Shown: in pieces, positions 1 to 8,084 of the stretch
How the letters are laid out: each line of letters begins with the position of its first letter
Position numbering within the stretch: the first letter of the stretch is position 1
Made by a program: the position numbers and the translations under genes
The notes under the pieces: model-generated
Database searches by the model: none
Told to the model about the DNA's origin: nothing
What the model saw: the letters and a program-made list of their open reading frames with translations, nothing else
NCBI GenBank assembly: GCA_015680685.1
Contig: MNCI01002227.1
Span: forward strand, 532,526 to 596,525
Direction of reading: 5' to 3'
DNA from: Gnetum montanum
Lineage: Eukaryota; Streptophyta; Gnetopsida; Gnetales; Gnetaceae
Length of the DNA stretch: 64,000 nucleotides

Positions 1-730
1 TAGAGTGCATGTAGATGATGGAGCCGCTACAAACATAGTGTCATATCCCATCGTTGAACAATTGGGGCTCACGGAGCTAATAAGACCAACCACCACCACG
101 TGTTTGAAGTCGTTTAGTGGATCACGCGTAATAGTCAAAGGCACCATGACTTTAGACTTTATAGCAGGGGATCAATTCCCCACATCTGTCGACTTTGTGG
201 TCATCAATGAAATGCCAGGGTTCAATTTAATATTGGGAAGGCCCTGGTTAGCCCAACTGAAAGCAGTCTCTTCCCCCATACACCAAGAGATTCACCTGCC
301 TTATGAAAGTGGCGAAATCATTATACACGGGGAGGCTGCTACACCTACCATCTCATCGTATACAGATACAGACCAAGGCTCAGAGGTTAAGCTCGAAGAG
401 CCTAAACAAGATGATACAAATGAACAACAAAGATGTACGTAACCAGTAGGTGATAATCTTTTAGACACAAAGGAAAATTTACCCAACACAGAAATACTCG
501 GGCCTGAAATCGTACATATACAGCCTCACTTAGAAACTACAACTAACACAGAAACCACAATACATGTAGAAGCGCCAAAAAGCACCAACGCGGGAACTAT
601 TCCATCAGACATCCCTTGGGCTGAATTACCATTTAACGTGATCAGCGAAGGAGACGCTAAATATAGAATCATACCCGTTAACGCTACTCCTAATGTTAAA
701 ATGAGAAAAATCAAAAAATTGCTAAATTAA
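1..730 (+). pseudogene. Element A: 3' end of gag-PR ORF with retropepsin domain
   Basis: The window opens inside the aspartic protease of a Tat-type element. Visible are the flap-side motif VHVDDGAATN near base 8, where Asp-Asp-Gly stands in for the usual Asp-Thr/Ser-Gly, and ILGRPWL near base 233. A conserved tail follows (PWAELPFNVISEGDA, about bases 616-657), and the frame ends with TAA at 728-730. The same tail closes the PR frames of B and C, so this is the natural end of the upstream ORF. A TAA at 440-442 interrupts the frame where B has CAA, a C-to-T change. The family role is to process the Gag-Pol polyprotein. The copy is dead. Confidence 0.85.
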
Positions 731-756
731 TAAACGACATTCAAGTCCGGAACGAC

Positions 757-935
757 GTTAAACTATCATGTCTGCAACGACATAAAACTAGTCATGATCA
801 GAAATGGTTGGTCTACCAAGAAATCCACCCATGTCACTTGAAACTTCCCTCGTTTATGCATGGCTCGAAATGGCCTTAAACTAGTGCATGTGGCCTGAAA
901 TGGCCTTAAATTAGACCATCTACCTACACTTTCTT
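757..935. repeat. Element A: TAAACTAG/GGCCTTAAACTAG junction module after PR
   Basis: Short degenerate direct repeats share a core of the type GGCCTTAAACTAG or CATAAAACTAG. They begin right after the PR stop and end before the 3' flank of the reverse-oriented gene. Related modules lie at the same place in B (30205-30480) and C (18205-18305), between the internal gene and RT, and after integrase. I see no coding capacity. Confidence 0.7.
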
Positions 936-1289
936 TTTCTCGAAAATTCCAGTTCATTGTTTGAATTTACGCTTGCATTGTCGTGTTATCAATAACAGTC
1001 TTTGCAATTATCCTTCGCTTATAATTATATTCCTACTTACATTCCCACTTCGTGCATTACACTTAAACTACAAAACAAACCAAAACATTTTACATTGTCG
1101 TGTCATGTTTACATTTAAACTTAAAATCCACAACAAAAAAAATACGTAGAAATATATATATACATGTAGTGATATACAGTTAGACAAGTACAACAGTTAA
1201 CTGATTATATTCATCCGTGCAATACAACTCAAAACATTCAATTTACGATTCACATAAAAATATGAGCCAGGGTAATTTCAAAGTCAAAA
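936..1289. other. Element A: 3' flank of the antisense gene, non-coding
   Basis: AT-rich sequence just past the stop codon of the minus-strand gene, and therefore its likely 3' UTR and termination region. On the minus strand it is T-rich with TGTAA/TTGTAT-type words suited to plant polyadenylation, but no single site can be chosen. The corresponding stretch of B (29729-30200) is similar in composition and loosely alignable. No ORF here is shared with B. Confidence 0.5.
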
Positions 1290-1391
1290 TTAAACATCAG
1301 GGACGGGAGGATTGTTCCCTCCAGGCCCATCAGCACCATGAGTCCCCACTCCGGTAGGGCTACCTTCTTGGACATCGTCGTCACCTTGACC
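1290..1391 (-). CDS. Antisense gene A, exon 8 (C-terminal tail)
   Basis: The last exon, 102 nt, follows a T-rich intron ending TTTTGTAG (the acceptor is just above base 1391) and ends with TAA at 1292-1290. It encodes a short Gly/Asp/Pro-rich tail starting GQGDDDVQEG and ending PPVPDV. B has an exon of the same length (29627-29728) with the same layout (GQGDGDG...PPDPDA). This agreement supports the frame and the stop. Confidence 0.7.
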   Translation of the reverse strand, partial: GQGDDDVQEGSPTGVGTHGADGPGGNNPPVPDV

Positions 1392-1487
1392 CTACAAAAC
1401 GTAAAAGAAACAATCAACACAAGAACAAAAAAAGAAAAATCCCAAACATTACTCAACGAAAAAATTTCATGGCAACAAAATGCTTAC

Positions 1488-2272
1488 CGTAGGGAACCCC
1501 CCTAAACCGAATTCTAGTCGACGGAGAATTTCCTCCTCTGAGACGCTAGCCCAGTCAGTCCCATCAAGGCCTATATCGACATTCGCCAAGGCTTTCCCCT
1601 TGTCAATCACCGACCATGTAGGACGTTTCAAGGGGAATTCACCCACAGAGATCTCCCCAGAAGCGGTCGTAATTACCCTCATGGGCGATTCCATCTCAAC
1701 AGTTGTATTCTTAGCAAAGGTATCAAACGCAGAACGTAGACCCAGACCCTCTACGAACATTTCAAGCTGGCGCTTTTCTATGGATACTTCCTTCAATGAT
1801 TTCTTGTAATGATGCTTGTGGTTCTTCTCATCCTGACCCCACTTATGCACCTTGGAAGCCAAAGCCTTCCAATCCTAGCACTTAAGATTCAGTAGATCTA
1901 TCTGGGCCTTACGCTCTGCTAGTTTCTGAGTCAGTGATGCATGGTGATTTAGCAGGTTCCAATATCTAGTATAAGTGATCTCGGAAGTTCGCCAAGAACG
2001 ATCACTTGTTAGTCTAGCTGAGGCAAACTCATATCGAGCCTTGAGATCATCACGTTCAATTGATAACTCGGAAACCTCTTTTTCATTTGCCTGGATTTGC
2101 AACCATAGTTGTTCAATGGAATGCCTACAGGTCCAAAGCAATTTGGCGTTATGCACAAGACCTTCTGCCACCTCGTCATAGACCGGCCTTGGTATCTGTT
2201 CAACTTCTGGCAGTAGTGCAAGCAAACTTTCAATACTAACAGTTTCAGATGGATCCCACTTCAACTTGGCTC
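1488..2272 (-). CDS. Antisense gene A, exon 7 (coiled-coil region)
   Basis: A 785-nt exon with acceptor GTGTGTAG and donor GTAAGC. It encodes about 260 residues. A helix-rich segment (about bases 2190-1870) contains motifs such as LAERKAQIDLL with heptad-like spacing, so a coiled coil is likely. A C-terminal block (TDWASVSEEEILRRLEFGLGG) is kept in B and is recognisable in C. A TAG at about 1877-1875 interrupts it where B has CAA. This may be an oligomerisation part of the protein, which is inference from composition. Confidence 0.7.
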
Positions 2273-2363
2273 CTACACACATGAAAAGAACAGACATTAA
2301 ATCTTAGATGGCAAAAAAGGAGTATGAAACTCGAAGGCTACAAAATGCTCAAGATATTTATAC

Positions 2364-2567
2364 CTATTTCAGGGTGGGCTTGTTGAATACGTTCAACCAA
2401 CTCATCAACGATACTAGTCATGAAATCCATTTTACTTGGCATCTCGGTCCAAGTAAATGGTTCATGAGTACAAGATGGACTAGCCTCCATGGTCGTTTTA
2501 GGGGGAGCCACTTTCATGGGCACTTCCAACTGCATTGTGGGAATCGTCCTAGTTTCAATATCTTTGT
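2364..2567 (-). CDS. Antisense gene A, exon 6
   Basis: A 204-nt exon (acceptor CTTCCAG, donor GTATAA), identical in length to B exon 6. It carries the conserved stretch EPFTWTEMPSKMDF followed by a helix ending QQAHPEIG. The frame is open throughout. I recognise no domain. The strong A/B agreement, with a recognisable version in C (ending APEIG at about 37713), indicates past selection on the protein. Confidence 0.7.
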
Positions 2568-2655
2568 CTGGAAGCGATAAAAACGTAAAATTAAAACATC
2601 ACGTGATGGAAACAACAATTCACAAAGCAACGCAATAAAACGAAAAGGAATATAC

Positions 2656-2957
2656 CGCTTTCTCTGTCCCCTTCCCAGTTTGGAGGATCACCAAGGTCTA
2701 ATCTTCCCTTAAGGAAGCTATTGAACATTTCATCAACACCATCCCGGTCATCGATCAATTCTGTCTCCGTGGTGTCTTTCGCCAGCTCTTCTGTCCCTTC
2801 CACCTGATCTTTGCCGACCTCTTCCTCCTCAATTATTAAGTCTGTTGGAACTTCCTCCTCCTCGATAATGGTTTCTAGCTCCTGTCTCCTCACTTCCCAA
2901 GTCAAGTCTGAAGACATTAGTTTCATGTAAGCGGTCAAAACAAAAAAAATAAATAAG
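2656..2957 (-). CDS. Antisense gene A, exon 5 (acidic linker)
   Basis: An acidic exon rich in Glu/Asp (IIEEEE, DDRDGVDEMF) ending at a GTATAT donor. The 5' boundary is uncertain. A CAG at 2960-2958 is the best acceptor by comparison with B, but the frame then contains a stop, so one of the copies has an indel here. The DGVDEMF...GRLDLG(D/N)PPN block is shared with B. It is probably a disordered linker. Confidence 0.55.
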
Positions 2958-2997
2958 CTGGAAATGACAATACAATAAGTGCACCAAGCTTACTTAC

Positions 2998-4043
2998 CTC
3001 GAACAGGCATTTTGAATCGTATTCGCTTCACGCTTGGCTCTTCCATAGTTGAGGCCACCTCTTTAGGGCATTCGCGCTTCAGAATCTTCAATTTAGCTTT
3101 CCCGATGGTCTCCTTGATGACCCGTTTAGCTCTCTTTGCAGTGTAGTGCACATTGTTTGGTTCCAACCCCACACTGTCACGTGTATGGATTGAAGTACTA
3201 GATGACCCCTCTGTCGTGATGGATATAGATTCATCAATCCCCTCGGGTGCATATTGGGACTCAGCTATCTCGAACAAATGGTTAATCCATGGGCGAGATA
3301 ATTGAGTATGATCCTGTAGAACATATTTATTATTCGCACGAACCACTAAAAACTCGGCCAAGCGACGTAGGTAACCTGCGAAGAATGCGAATGTAAAATG
3401 GGATTGTGCCTCAATGTTTGAACACAATCGCACTATCTCCCTATGGAAACCCAACAACAAAAATTAGGCCCAATTATAACGCATCCTGGTTTCTAAAATG
3501 GTTCGCATGATGCGCACGACTTCCACCCCAAGACTCTTCACTTGGGACAGGGATTTAGGAAACACCAGTGCCCTAAACAGGGGATACAATTCATTAACTT
3601 CCACCACCTTTAACGTCCCTTGCATAGGGAATCCCTTAGAGCCCTTGACAATGCCCAACCAATCTTCTAGCTCACGCACCACATGGAGCTCTTTCTGCGC
3701 CCTGTCTAAAACCACATTCATGCCATCTTCCAGTACACCGAAGAGGTCTGAAAAGAACTCGGCTGACAGATGGAAAACTATTTTGACACCCTTAATACGG
3801 GTGCTGTAGTAGGTGATAGAGTTGTCGAACGAATCAACAATTCCAATCATTTCAACTATAGAGACATCAGGGCTCAGGGTTGTAAATAACTCCATGAGGC
3901 CGGCGTCATCCAAACAACGGACAATAGATGGTGGGGCACTAGTACGCAACCATCGATGTGCCTTGCTGATCTCCCCAAACTTCATCAACAGGGTACTCTC
4001 AATTCGCCCTGTCGTAACAGGATCTCCACCGGGGGGACATTAA
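2998..4043 (-). CDS. Antisense gene A, exon 4 (globular core, retroelement-associated)
   Basis: The largest exon: 1046 nt, against 1047 in B, the difference being one base in a C-run near the start. It encodes about 348 residues with motifs MKFGEISKAHRWL, IKGVKIVFHLSAEFFSDLFGV, LYPLFRALVFPKS and REIVRLCSNIEAQ. The order (an IKG(V/K) strand, a helix, a YPLFR helix, then an IVRLC helix) recalls the domain of plant proteins annotated only as putative transposon protein. That resemblance is from memory and is tentative. A TAA follows YNWA, where B has TAG and C has a sense codon. The frame continues unchanged after it. Confidence 0.65.
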
Positions 4044-4134
4044 CTGTAAACACAATTTAAAACCATAACACCAGTATGACCAACGTTGCAGCCAAACAAA
4101 CATACTAAAGCATCTAGGAAATATCATCACTTAC

Positions 4135-4406
4135 CTTCAGTTGTGGGCTACGAGGTGCTAGAGCCCAAGTCAGCATCACGAGGGAAAATTGGTCCATTGC
4201 GTGACCAATCTCCATGCAGCCACCCACGAGCCATGCATTGTGCAAATGCCCTGGAAAACCATTTATGGAAATGAACAATGTCACCCTTGGTCTGAGCTAA
4301 TATAGCTCCGCGGAGCGTGGGACCCACCATGAAGGTCTTTAAAGCGGTATGAGCCAGTGCAAGCCCATCATCATTGATGCATATCCAATCTTTATCAACC
4401 TGGGGC
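4135..4406 (-). CDS. Antisense gene A, exon 3
   Basis: A 272-nt exon, the same length as in B, between acceptor TTTTGCAG and donor GTAAGT. Features are a DDGLALAHTALKTF helix, the GPTLRGAILAQTKGDI block and a Trp/His-rich part (VHFHKWFSRAF, WLHGDW). C keeps the first half (LLAHIALEVF). A TAG near base 4150 breaks it. No family was recognised. It follows the FCP1-like exon directly and may complete that fold. Confidence 0.65.
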
Positions 4407-4481
4407 CTGCAAAAGAACAGTCATCAAAACAGGAGCAAACACAAAATGACAAAATAGAAACGACAAACTAAACGACCTTAC

Positions 4482-4931
4482 CTCTCTACCCTGTACACCG
4501 TGCCTGGAGGGTTCTGAAATAATGTGTGTGCACGCGCAGCTAGAAACAAGGTGTTATTGAGATAGTGAGGCCCACGTGGCAATAAGTACCACACGCGCGA
4601 TAATGGACGAGTAGATCTGGGCCCTCCAGAGGGACCTTCCTCATTCGCAAGAGGTCCCTCGTAAATGTCCACCATGAAAACCATGACATCATCCAAAGAT
4701 CCTGGAAACATTGCTTCGAGCATGCTCTGCGCCACTTATTCGCTTCGGTGTGACCATATCACTACCTTGAATCTGTCTAGGATGAAAGCAAGGAATTCAC
4801 AGGCCCCTTCCCTGAACCATACCCCATTGTTATCAATAGTCAAATCAGGGGCAGGTTCATCAGTATCAAGGGGCCCGAACCATGCTAGTACCCCAACCAA
4901 CTTAACCACCAGGAGGAAAGGCTCAGGATCC
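4482..4931 (-). CDS. Antisense gene A, exon 2 (FCP1/NIF-like HAD domain, catalytic Asp replaced)
   Basis: A 450-nt exon, identical in length in B. Its order of elements matches plant FCP1/NIF-type HAD phosphatases: a buried strand followed by Gly (LLVVKLVGVL), a region ending in a WFREGACEFLAFIL helix, then the strand FKVVIWSH in the position of the family's VG(I/V)WSS. Motif I should begin with a nucleophilic Asp. A has Lys, B and C have Glu, and fragment F keeps Asp (ILDCIGIV). Phosphatase activity is therefore not expected in A. A TAA follows WSHRSE where B has CAA. The fold assignment is by eye. Confidence 0.6.
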
Positions 4932-4932
4932 C

Positions 4933-5572
4933 TGCAAATAACCAGAATCCCATGATAAGTCAACTATACACCAAAATGAAATAGAGAAATGAAATTCCAC
5001 GTTGAAAGCCAATACTTCGAAAAAATCAAAAAAACTGTTTACACTCGGCGTACACCCTATCAAAAGATTGTTTACACTCGGCATACACGCTATCAAAAGA
5101 CTGTTTACACTCGGCGTACACGCTATCCAAAGATTGTTTACACTCGACGTACACGCTATCAAAACACTATTTACACTCGGTATACACGCTATCAAAAGAT
5201 TGTTTACACTCGGCGTACACACTGCAAAAACTGTCTATGCCCAGAGTACAGATCCTGTAAGCTGCGAAAACTATTTACGCCCAGCGTACAGATCCTGTAC
5301 GTTGCGAAAACTTTTTACGCTCAACGTGCAGACTCTGCATGCTACCAAAATTGTTTACGCCCAACCTGCAGACCCTGTACACTGCGAAGCCCGTTTACAC
5401 TCAACATACAGATTTTGCACGCTGTAAAAACTATCCACGCTCAGCGTACAGACCCTGTACGCTACCAAAACTGTCTACGCTTAGCGTACAGACCCTGTAT
5501 GTTGCCAAAATTATCTACGCCAAATAATAAGTACAAATAAAAAAAATTAACTGAGGTAAGATTAGAGCCTAC
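4933..5572 (-). repeat. Antisense gene A, intron 1 filled by 33-bp and 40-bp tandem repeats
   Basis: The 640-nt first intron (donor GTAGGC, acceptor TTTGCAG) is mostly tandem repeat. About six units of 33 bp, built on ACACTCGGCGTACACGC, span about 5036-5225. About seven units of 40 bp, built on TTTACGCCCAGCGTACAG, span 5225-5525. The repeats share the GCGTA(C/T)ACGC core with the LTRs of the same family. The multiple-of-three period of the first block leaves long meaningless open frames. Intron 1 of B holds only scattered copies of the same core. Confidence 0.75.
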
Positions 5573-5703
5573 CTGTGTGTCGATCTAGGCCACGATGGAA
5601 TCCTAGGCCTAGGCAAACACTGTAGTATGGCCTCACTTTCCTCCACGAAAGTCAAGTTGGGCCCCTTCCTCCCTTGGCCTTCTACCTCCTTACCCTTGCC
5701 CAT
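5573..5703 (-). CDS. Antisense gene A, exon 1 with start codon
   Basis: The first coding exon, 131 nt, starting ATGGGCAAGGGTAAGGAGG and ending at a GTAGGC donor. It encodes MGKGKEVEGQGRKGPNLTF and continues to a CLPRPRIPSWPRS segment. The split codon AG|G joins it in frame to exon 2. B has the same start and the same 131-nt length. C has a divergent exon of 122 nt (MVKKKTS..., 46511-46390) with the same split codon. The basic Gly/Lys start could be a localisation signal, but that is not established. Confidence 0.75.
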
Positions 5704-5821
5704 TCTGGCATCCTGTACGCTAACCTCACACGCTTATGCTGGGGTTTGCTACTTTACGCTGACACCGGGGTTTGCTGCTCTACGCTGACGTTGGGGTTTG
5801 CTGCTTTACGCTGACGCCGGG
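5704..5821 (-). repeat. Element A: 5' UTR repeats of the antisense gene, proximal part
   Basis: About three degenerate ~29-33-bp units of the type GGGGTTTGCTGCTTTACGCTGAC lie immediately upstream of the antisense start codon (written on the + strand in pieces: GGGGTTTGCTGC, TTTACGCTGACG). The same array resumes at 7346, showing that the solo LTR was inserted into it. B has a comparable but different array here, with a shared AAACCCCAGCGT word on the coding strand. Confidence 0.7.
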
Positions 5822-7345
5822 TGTACTGTCCAAAATCGTCGATCTCCGGCTGAAATGAAACAGAAATCTAGAGATCTCTGGACACGCACAGAAGACCCTA
5901 CCTTCACTTGAGGGCAAGCTGGAATTAACGAAGGTAGAGTACCTTGAGTGGTCCGCACGCGAATCAGGCAAGGATTTTCCCGAACATACACCAATATACT
6001 GTATGCTGAGTTATACGTAAATGGCGTATAAGCGTAACTAATGTAAAACGGAGCATAAACGTACAGGAGCGTAAGCAGTAACATACAATAATGAATGAAA
6101 GACTGTAACAAATTTTAGCAAAGAAATGTAACAATATTATTGTGAAATGAAAGTTACAATGCATCGGTCTAACGTAGTTGTGGCTCTAGCACAAGGCGGA
6201 TGAATAGCCCTGGTGGATGCAGGGGTGATTTTGTGTTGGGTTTAACTGCAGGCACAGCATAAAGGCTGTATGCTTAGCGTGTAGGGTCAAGGTCCAATGT
6301 ATAGGGTTTTTTCTTTGTTTTTCTTAGCGTCTCTGGTTCTCTTTTTTTTTCTCTAGTTTGCTCAAAATTGCCCCCCGGTCTAGTGAAAATTGGGGGTTTT
6401 ATACAAGTGTAAACGTGGGACTCGGGTTTTGAGAGGGGATGATTAGCTATGGAGCGCTGGATTCTCGGGTCAGGTGACATGTGGCGAGTTGACCGGGTGC
6501 GAAAAAATGAAATTTTACAAGTATCAAGCGTGTTGCACGCCAGCGTATGCACGTTATACGCCAGGGTATACAGCTGTACGCCAGCGTATACACGCTAGAC
6601 ATATGACCCTGGCGTACAGACTTGATCGAAACAAAAGAGGTCATTCGGCCCTCAAATTTGACTTTGGATGCCATGAGAATGCTGCCTGTGGATGTTCAAC
6701 TTGGTTGACCTTGATCTGACACGGTGTTGGAGAATTTTGATTATACATTATGCATGTTGGGCATATACGCCGAGCGTACACACTGGGCGTACACGTTGTT
6801 TATCTTGGACGTATACGCTGTGAATGCATGCTGGGCGTATACGCTATATCTGCTGAGCATATACGCTAAGCGTGGAGGATGTACATGCTCAACGTATGGA
6901 CTCCACAATGCATGATGTCAACACTTGATGATTGCTCTGTTCGTGTGAGTTGATAATTTGTACAAAATCTTCCTCTGCAATGCAGTTTCCATACCATCTT
7001 TGGAAGTTGCATACTGGGCGTATACATCAATCACACATGCTAAGTGTACATGTGAGGTTGTATACACTGGGCGTATACGCTGTATCTGCTGGGCATATAC
7101 GCTGGGCGTATACGCTGAGAATGTATACTTAGTGAAGACTAAGTATCTTGATCTCCGAAGTTGCCATGTTTGATACCAGATGTCGCTGTGGTCGTCTGCG
7201 GGTCCCAGGGAACTGTTTCTTATTGTGTTCGACTTCGCTTGAAGCTGTCTGTGGGGCCCTCAAGCTTTAGTCATGCTAGGGAACATCATGACTTAGCTCG
7301 ATTTTTGTTGGAGAAGCACTAAGCTCAGAATTTTGTGGTGTTTCA
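5822..7345 (-). mobile_element. Solo LTR of the same family, inserted in element A
   Basis: A 1524-bp LTR on the minus strand. On the + strand it begins TGTACTGTCC and ends GTGGTGTTTCA, matching the termini of the LTRs of B and (inverted) A. The flanking five bases are CCGGG and CCAGG, a target duplication with one change. No internal sequence remains, so it is a solo LTR from LTR-LTR recombination. It carries TATAAAA (minus strand, about 6404-6398) and many GCGTATACGC-type motifs at 6530-7130. It separates the antisense gene's TATA box from its start codon. Confidence 0.85.
6398..6404 (-). promoter_or_regulatory. TATA box of solo LTR
   Basis: GTATAAAACCCCCAATTTT on the minus strand. The same string occurs in the A 3' LTR at about 14006. 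Both LTRs of B have TGTACAAA at the same position. Confidence 0.6.
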
Positions 7346-7590
7346 CCAGGGTTTGAGCCTCCACGCTCACACTGGGGTTTGAGCCTCTACGCTCATGCTT
7401 ATGCCGGGGTTTGCTGCTTTACGCTCACGTTGGGGTTTGAGCCTCTACGCTTACGTTGACGCTAAGGTTTGCTACTCTATGCTCACGCTAGGGTCTTGTT
7501 CTCTACGCTTACGCTGCAGCTTAGGTATACGCTCACGCTGCAACTTATGTTTATTTTATCTTTGAAACTAATAGGTTCACGCTCACGCCC
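7346..7590 (-). repeat. Element A: 5' UTR repeats of the antisense gene, distal part
   Basis: Continuation of the array seen at 5704-5821: repeated GGGGTTTGAGCCTCTACGCTC and GGGGTTTGCTGCTTTACGC words, then looser GCTCACGCT copies. With the solo LTR removed, the array fills most of the roughly 370 bases between the TATA box and the start codon of the antisense gene. Confidence 0.65.
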
Positions 7591-7597
7591 GCCACCC

Positions 7598-7605
7598 TAT
7601 ATATA
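7598..7605 (-). promoter_or_regulatory. TATA box of the antisense gene (element A)
   Basis: On the minus strand GCTATATATAGGG lies between a conserved GGCGGCGGGGTCAAC block and a conserved GTGAGCGTGAACC block. B has the same arrangement with GTATAAAATA (25150-25158). The position is about 370 bases before the start codon, not counting the solo LTR, against 413 in B. Retention of the box within conserved flanks suggests a real internal promoter. Confidence 0.65.
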
Positions 7606-7847
7606 GCATCGAGTTGACCCCGCCGCCATCGTCGCCGCCTTTCATTTTTTATTAATATTTTATTAATTTTAGTTAGAAATTGTTCAAAATACAAAGTACG
7701 GGGAAAATGCAGAAGAAAATGATGAGATAATAAACACTACCACATATCATATTCCCTGGTAAGCCAATTTCGATTTCCCGCACTAAACATTTTGGCGCAA
7801 ACTCTTCCGTACAGATCATACAGCAACTAGGCATCATCAAATCACAC
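7606..7847. other. Element A: upstream promoter region of the antisense gene
   Basis: Non-coding sequence between the TATA box and the repeat module. It aligns in order with B 24915-25145: a purine/AT tract (ATTAATAAAATATTAATAAA on the minus strand) and the stretch around ACAATTTCTAACT. No ORF. It is the natural place for upstream promoter elements of the antisense gene. No specific site could be assigned. Confidence 0.4.
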
Positions 7848-7935
7848 GTACGGCTCGGTAAGGCCTTAAACTGCCACATACGGCCTGGTAAGGCCTTAAA
7901 CCGCCACATACGGCCCGATAAGGCCTTAAACTGCT
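7848..7935. repeat. Element A: three 30-bp AAGGCCTTAAACTGCCACAT units before RT
   Basis: Three direct units of 30 bp with core AAGGCCTTAAACTGCCACAT, the centre AAGGCCTT being a perfect palindrome. They separate the antisense gene promoter from the RT frame. B has a two-unit version (24835-24915, inverted because B is on the other strand), and C has one at about 50553-50580. Confidence 0.75.
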
Positions 7936-8040
7936 ATGCGTCCCAGTACAATGATAAACCACCATCGTACATGTACACATGATTTACGTTGCCAAGGAAC
8001 GCGTAATAACACCTACTAGCTCACTCTGCCCTCTATTTAT

Positions 8041-8047
8041 TGGCAGG
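8041..8047 (+). promoter_or_regulatory. Candidate sense-strand 3' splice site ahead of RT (element A)
   Basis: CCTCTATTTATTGGCAG|GAGCAAGCCC. B has the same context with TTGGTAG|GAGCAAGCCC. The RT frame becomes conserved from this point on. In Ogre/Tat elements an intron between PR and RT is known, so this is the likely acceptor of an intron that would include the whole antisense gene. The donor was not found. Confidence 0.45.
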
Positions 8048-8084
8048 AGCAAGCCCAATGGATTATTAGTATTTATCCACACCA

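Larger units (their letters stand above)
1290..5703 (-). pseudogene. Element A: eight-exon gene antisense to the retrotransposon, between PR and RT
   Basis: A spliced gene runs against the element. Exons read on the minus strand: 5703-5573, 4931-4482, 4406-4135, 4043-2998, about 2957-2656, 2567-2364, 2272-1488 and 1391-1290. Nearly all introns start GT(A/G) and end AG, and phase is kept across junctions E1/E2, E2/E3 and E6/E7. Exon lengths match those of B almost exactly. The deduced product is about 1,090 residues: a lysine-rich start, a HAD/FCP1-like domain, a globular middle, an acidic linker, a coiled coil and a Gly/Asp/Pro tail. The function is unknown. The copy is broken by a TAA in E2, a TAG at the end of E3, a one-base loss in a C-run at the start of E4, a TAA within E4 and a TAG in E7. 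The promoter lies at about 7600, beyond the inserted solo LTR. Confidence 0.8.

Noticed and set aside
3498-4043. + strand frames of 103 and 76 codons opposite exon 4
   Set aside because: They are complements of the minus-strand exon. Conservation and splice sites support the minus strand.
4989-5540. 183-codon open frame on the + strand
   Set aside because: It lies in the 33-bp and 40-bp tandem repeats of intron 1. The first period is a multiple of three, so all frames stay open by chance.
1290-5703. An ordinary host gene into which retrotransposon pieces were inserted
   Set aside because: The same gene lies at the same place and orientation between PR and RT in A, B and C, so it is part of the element family.
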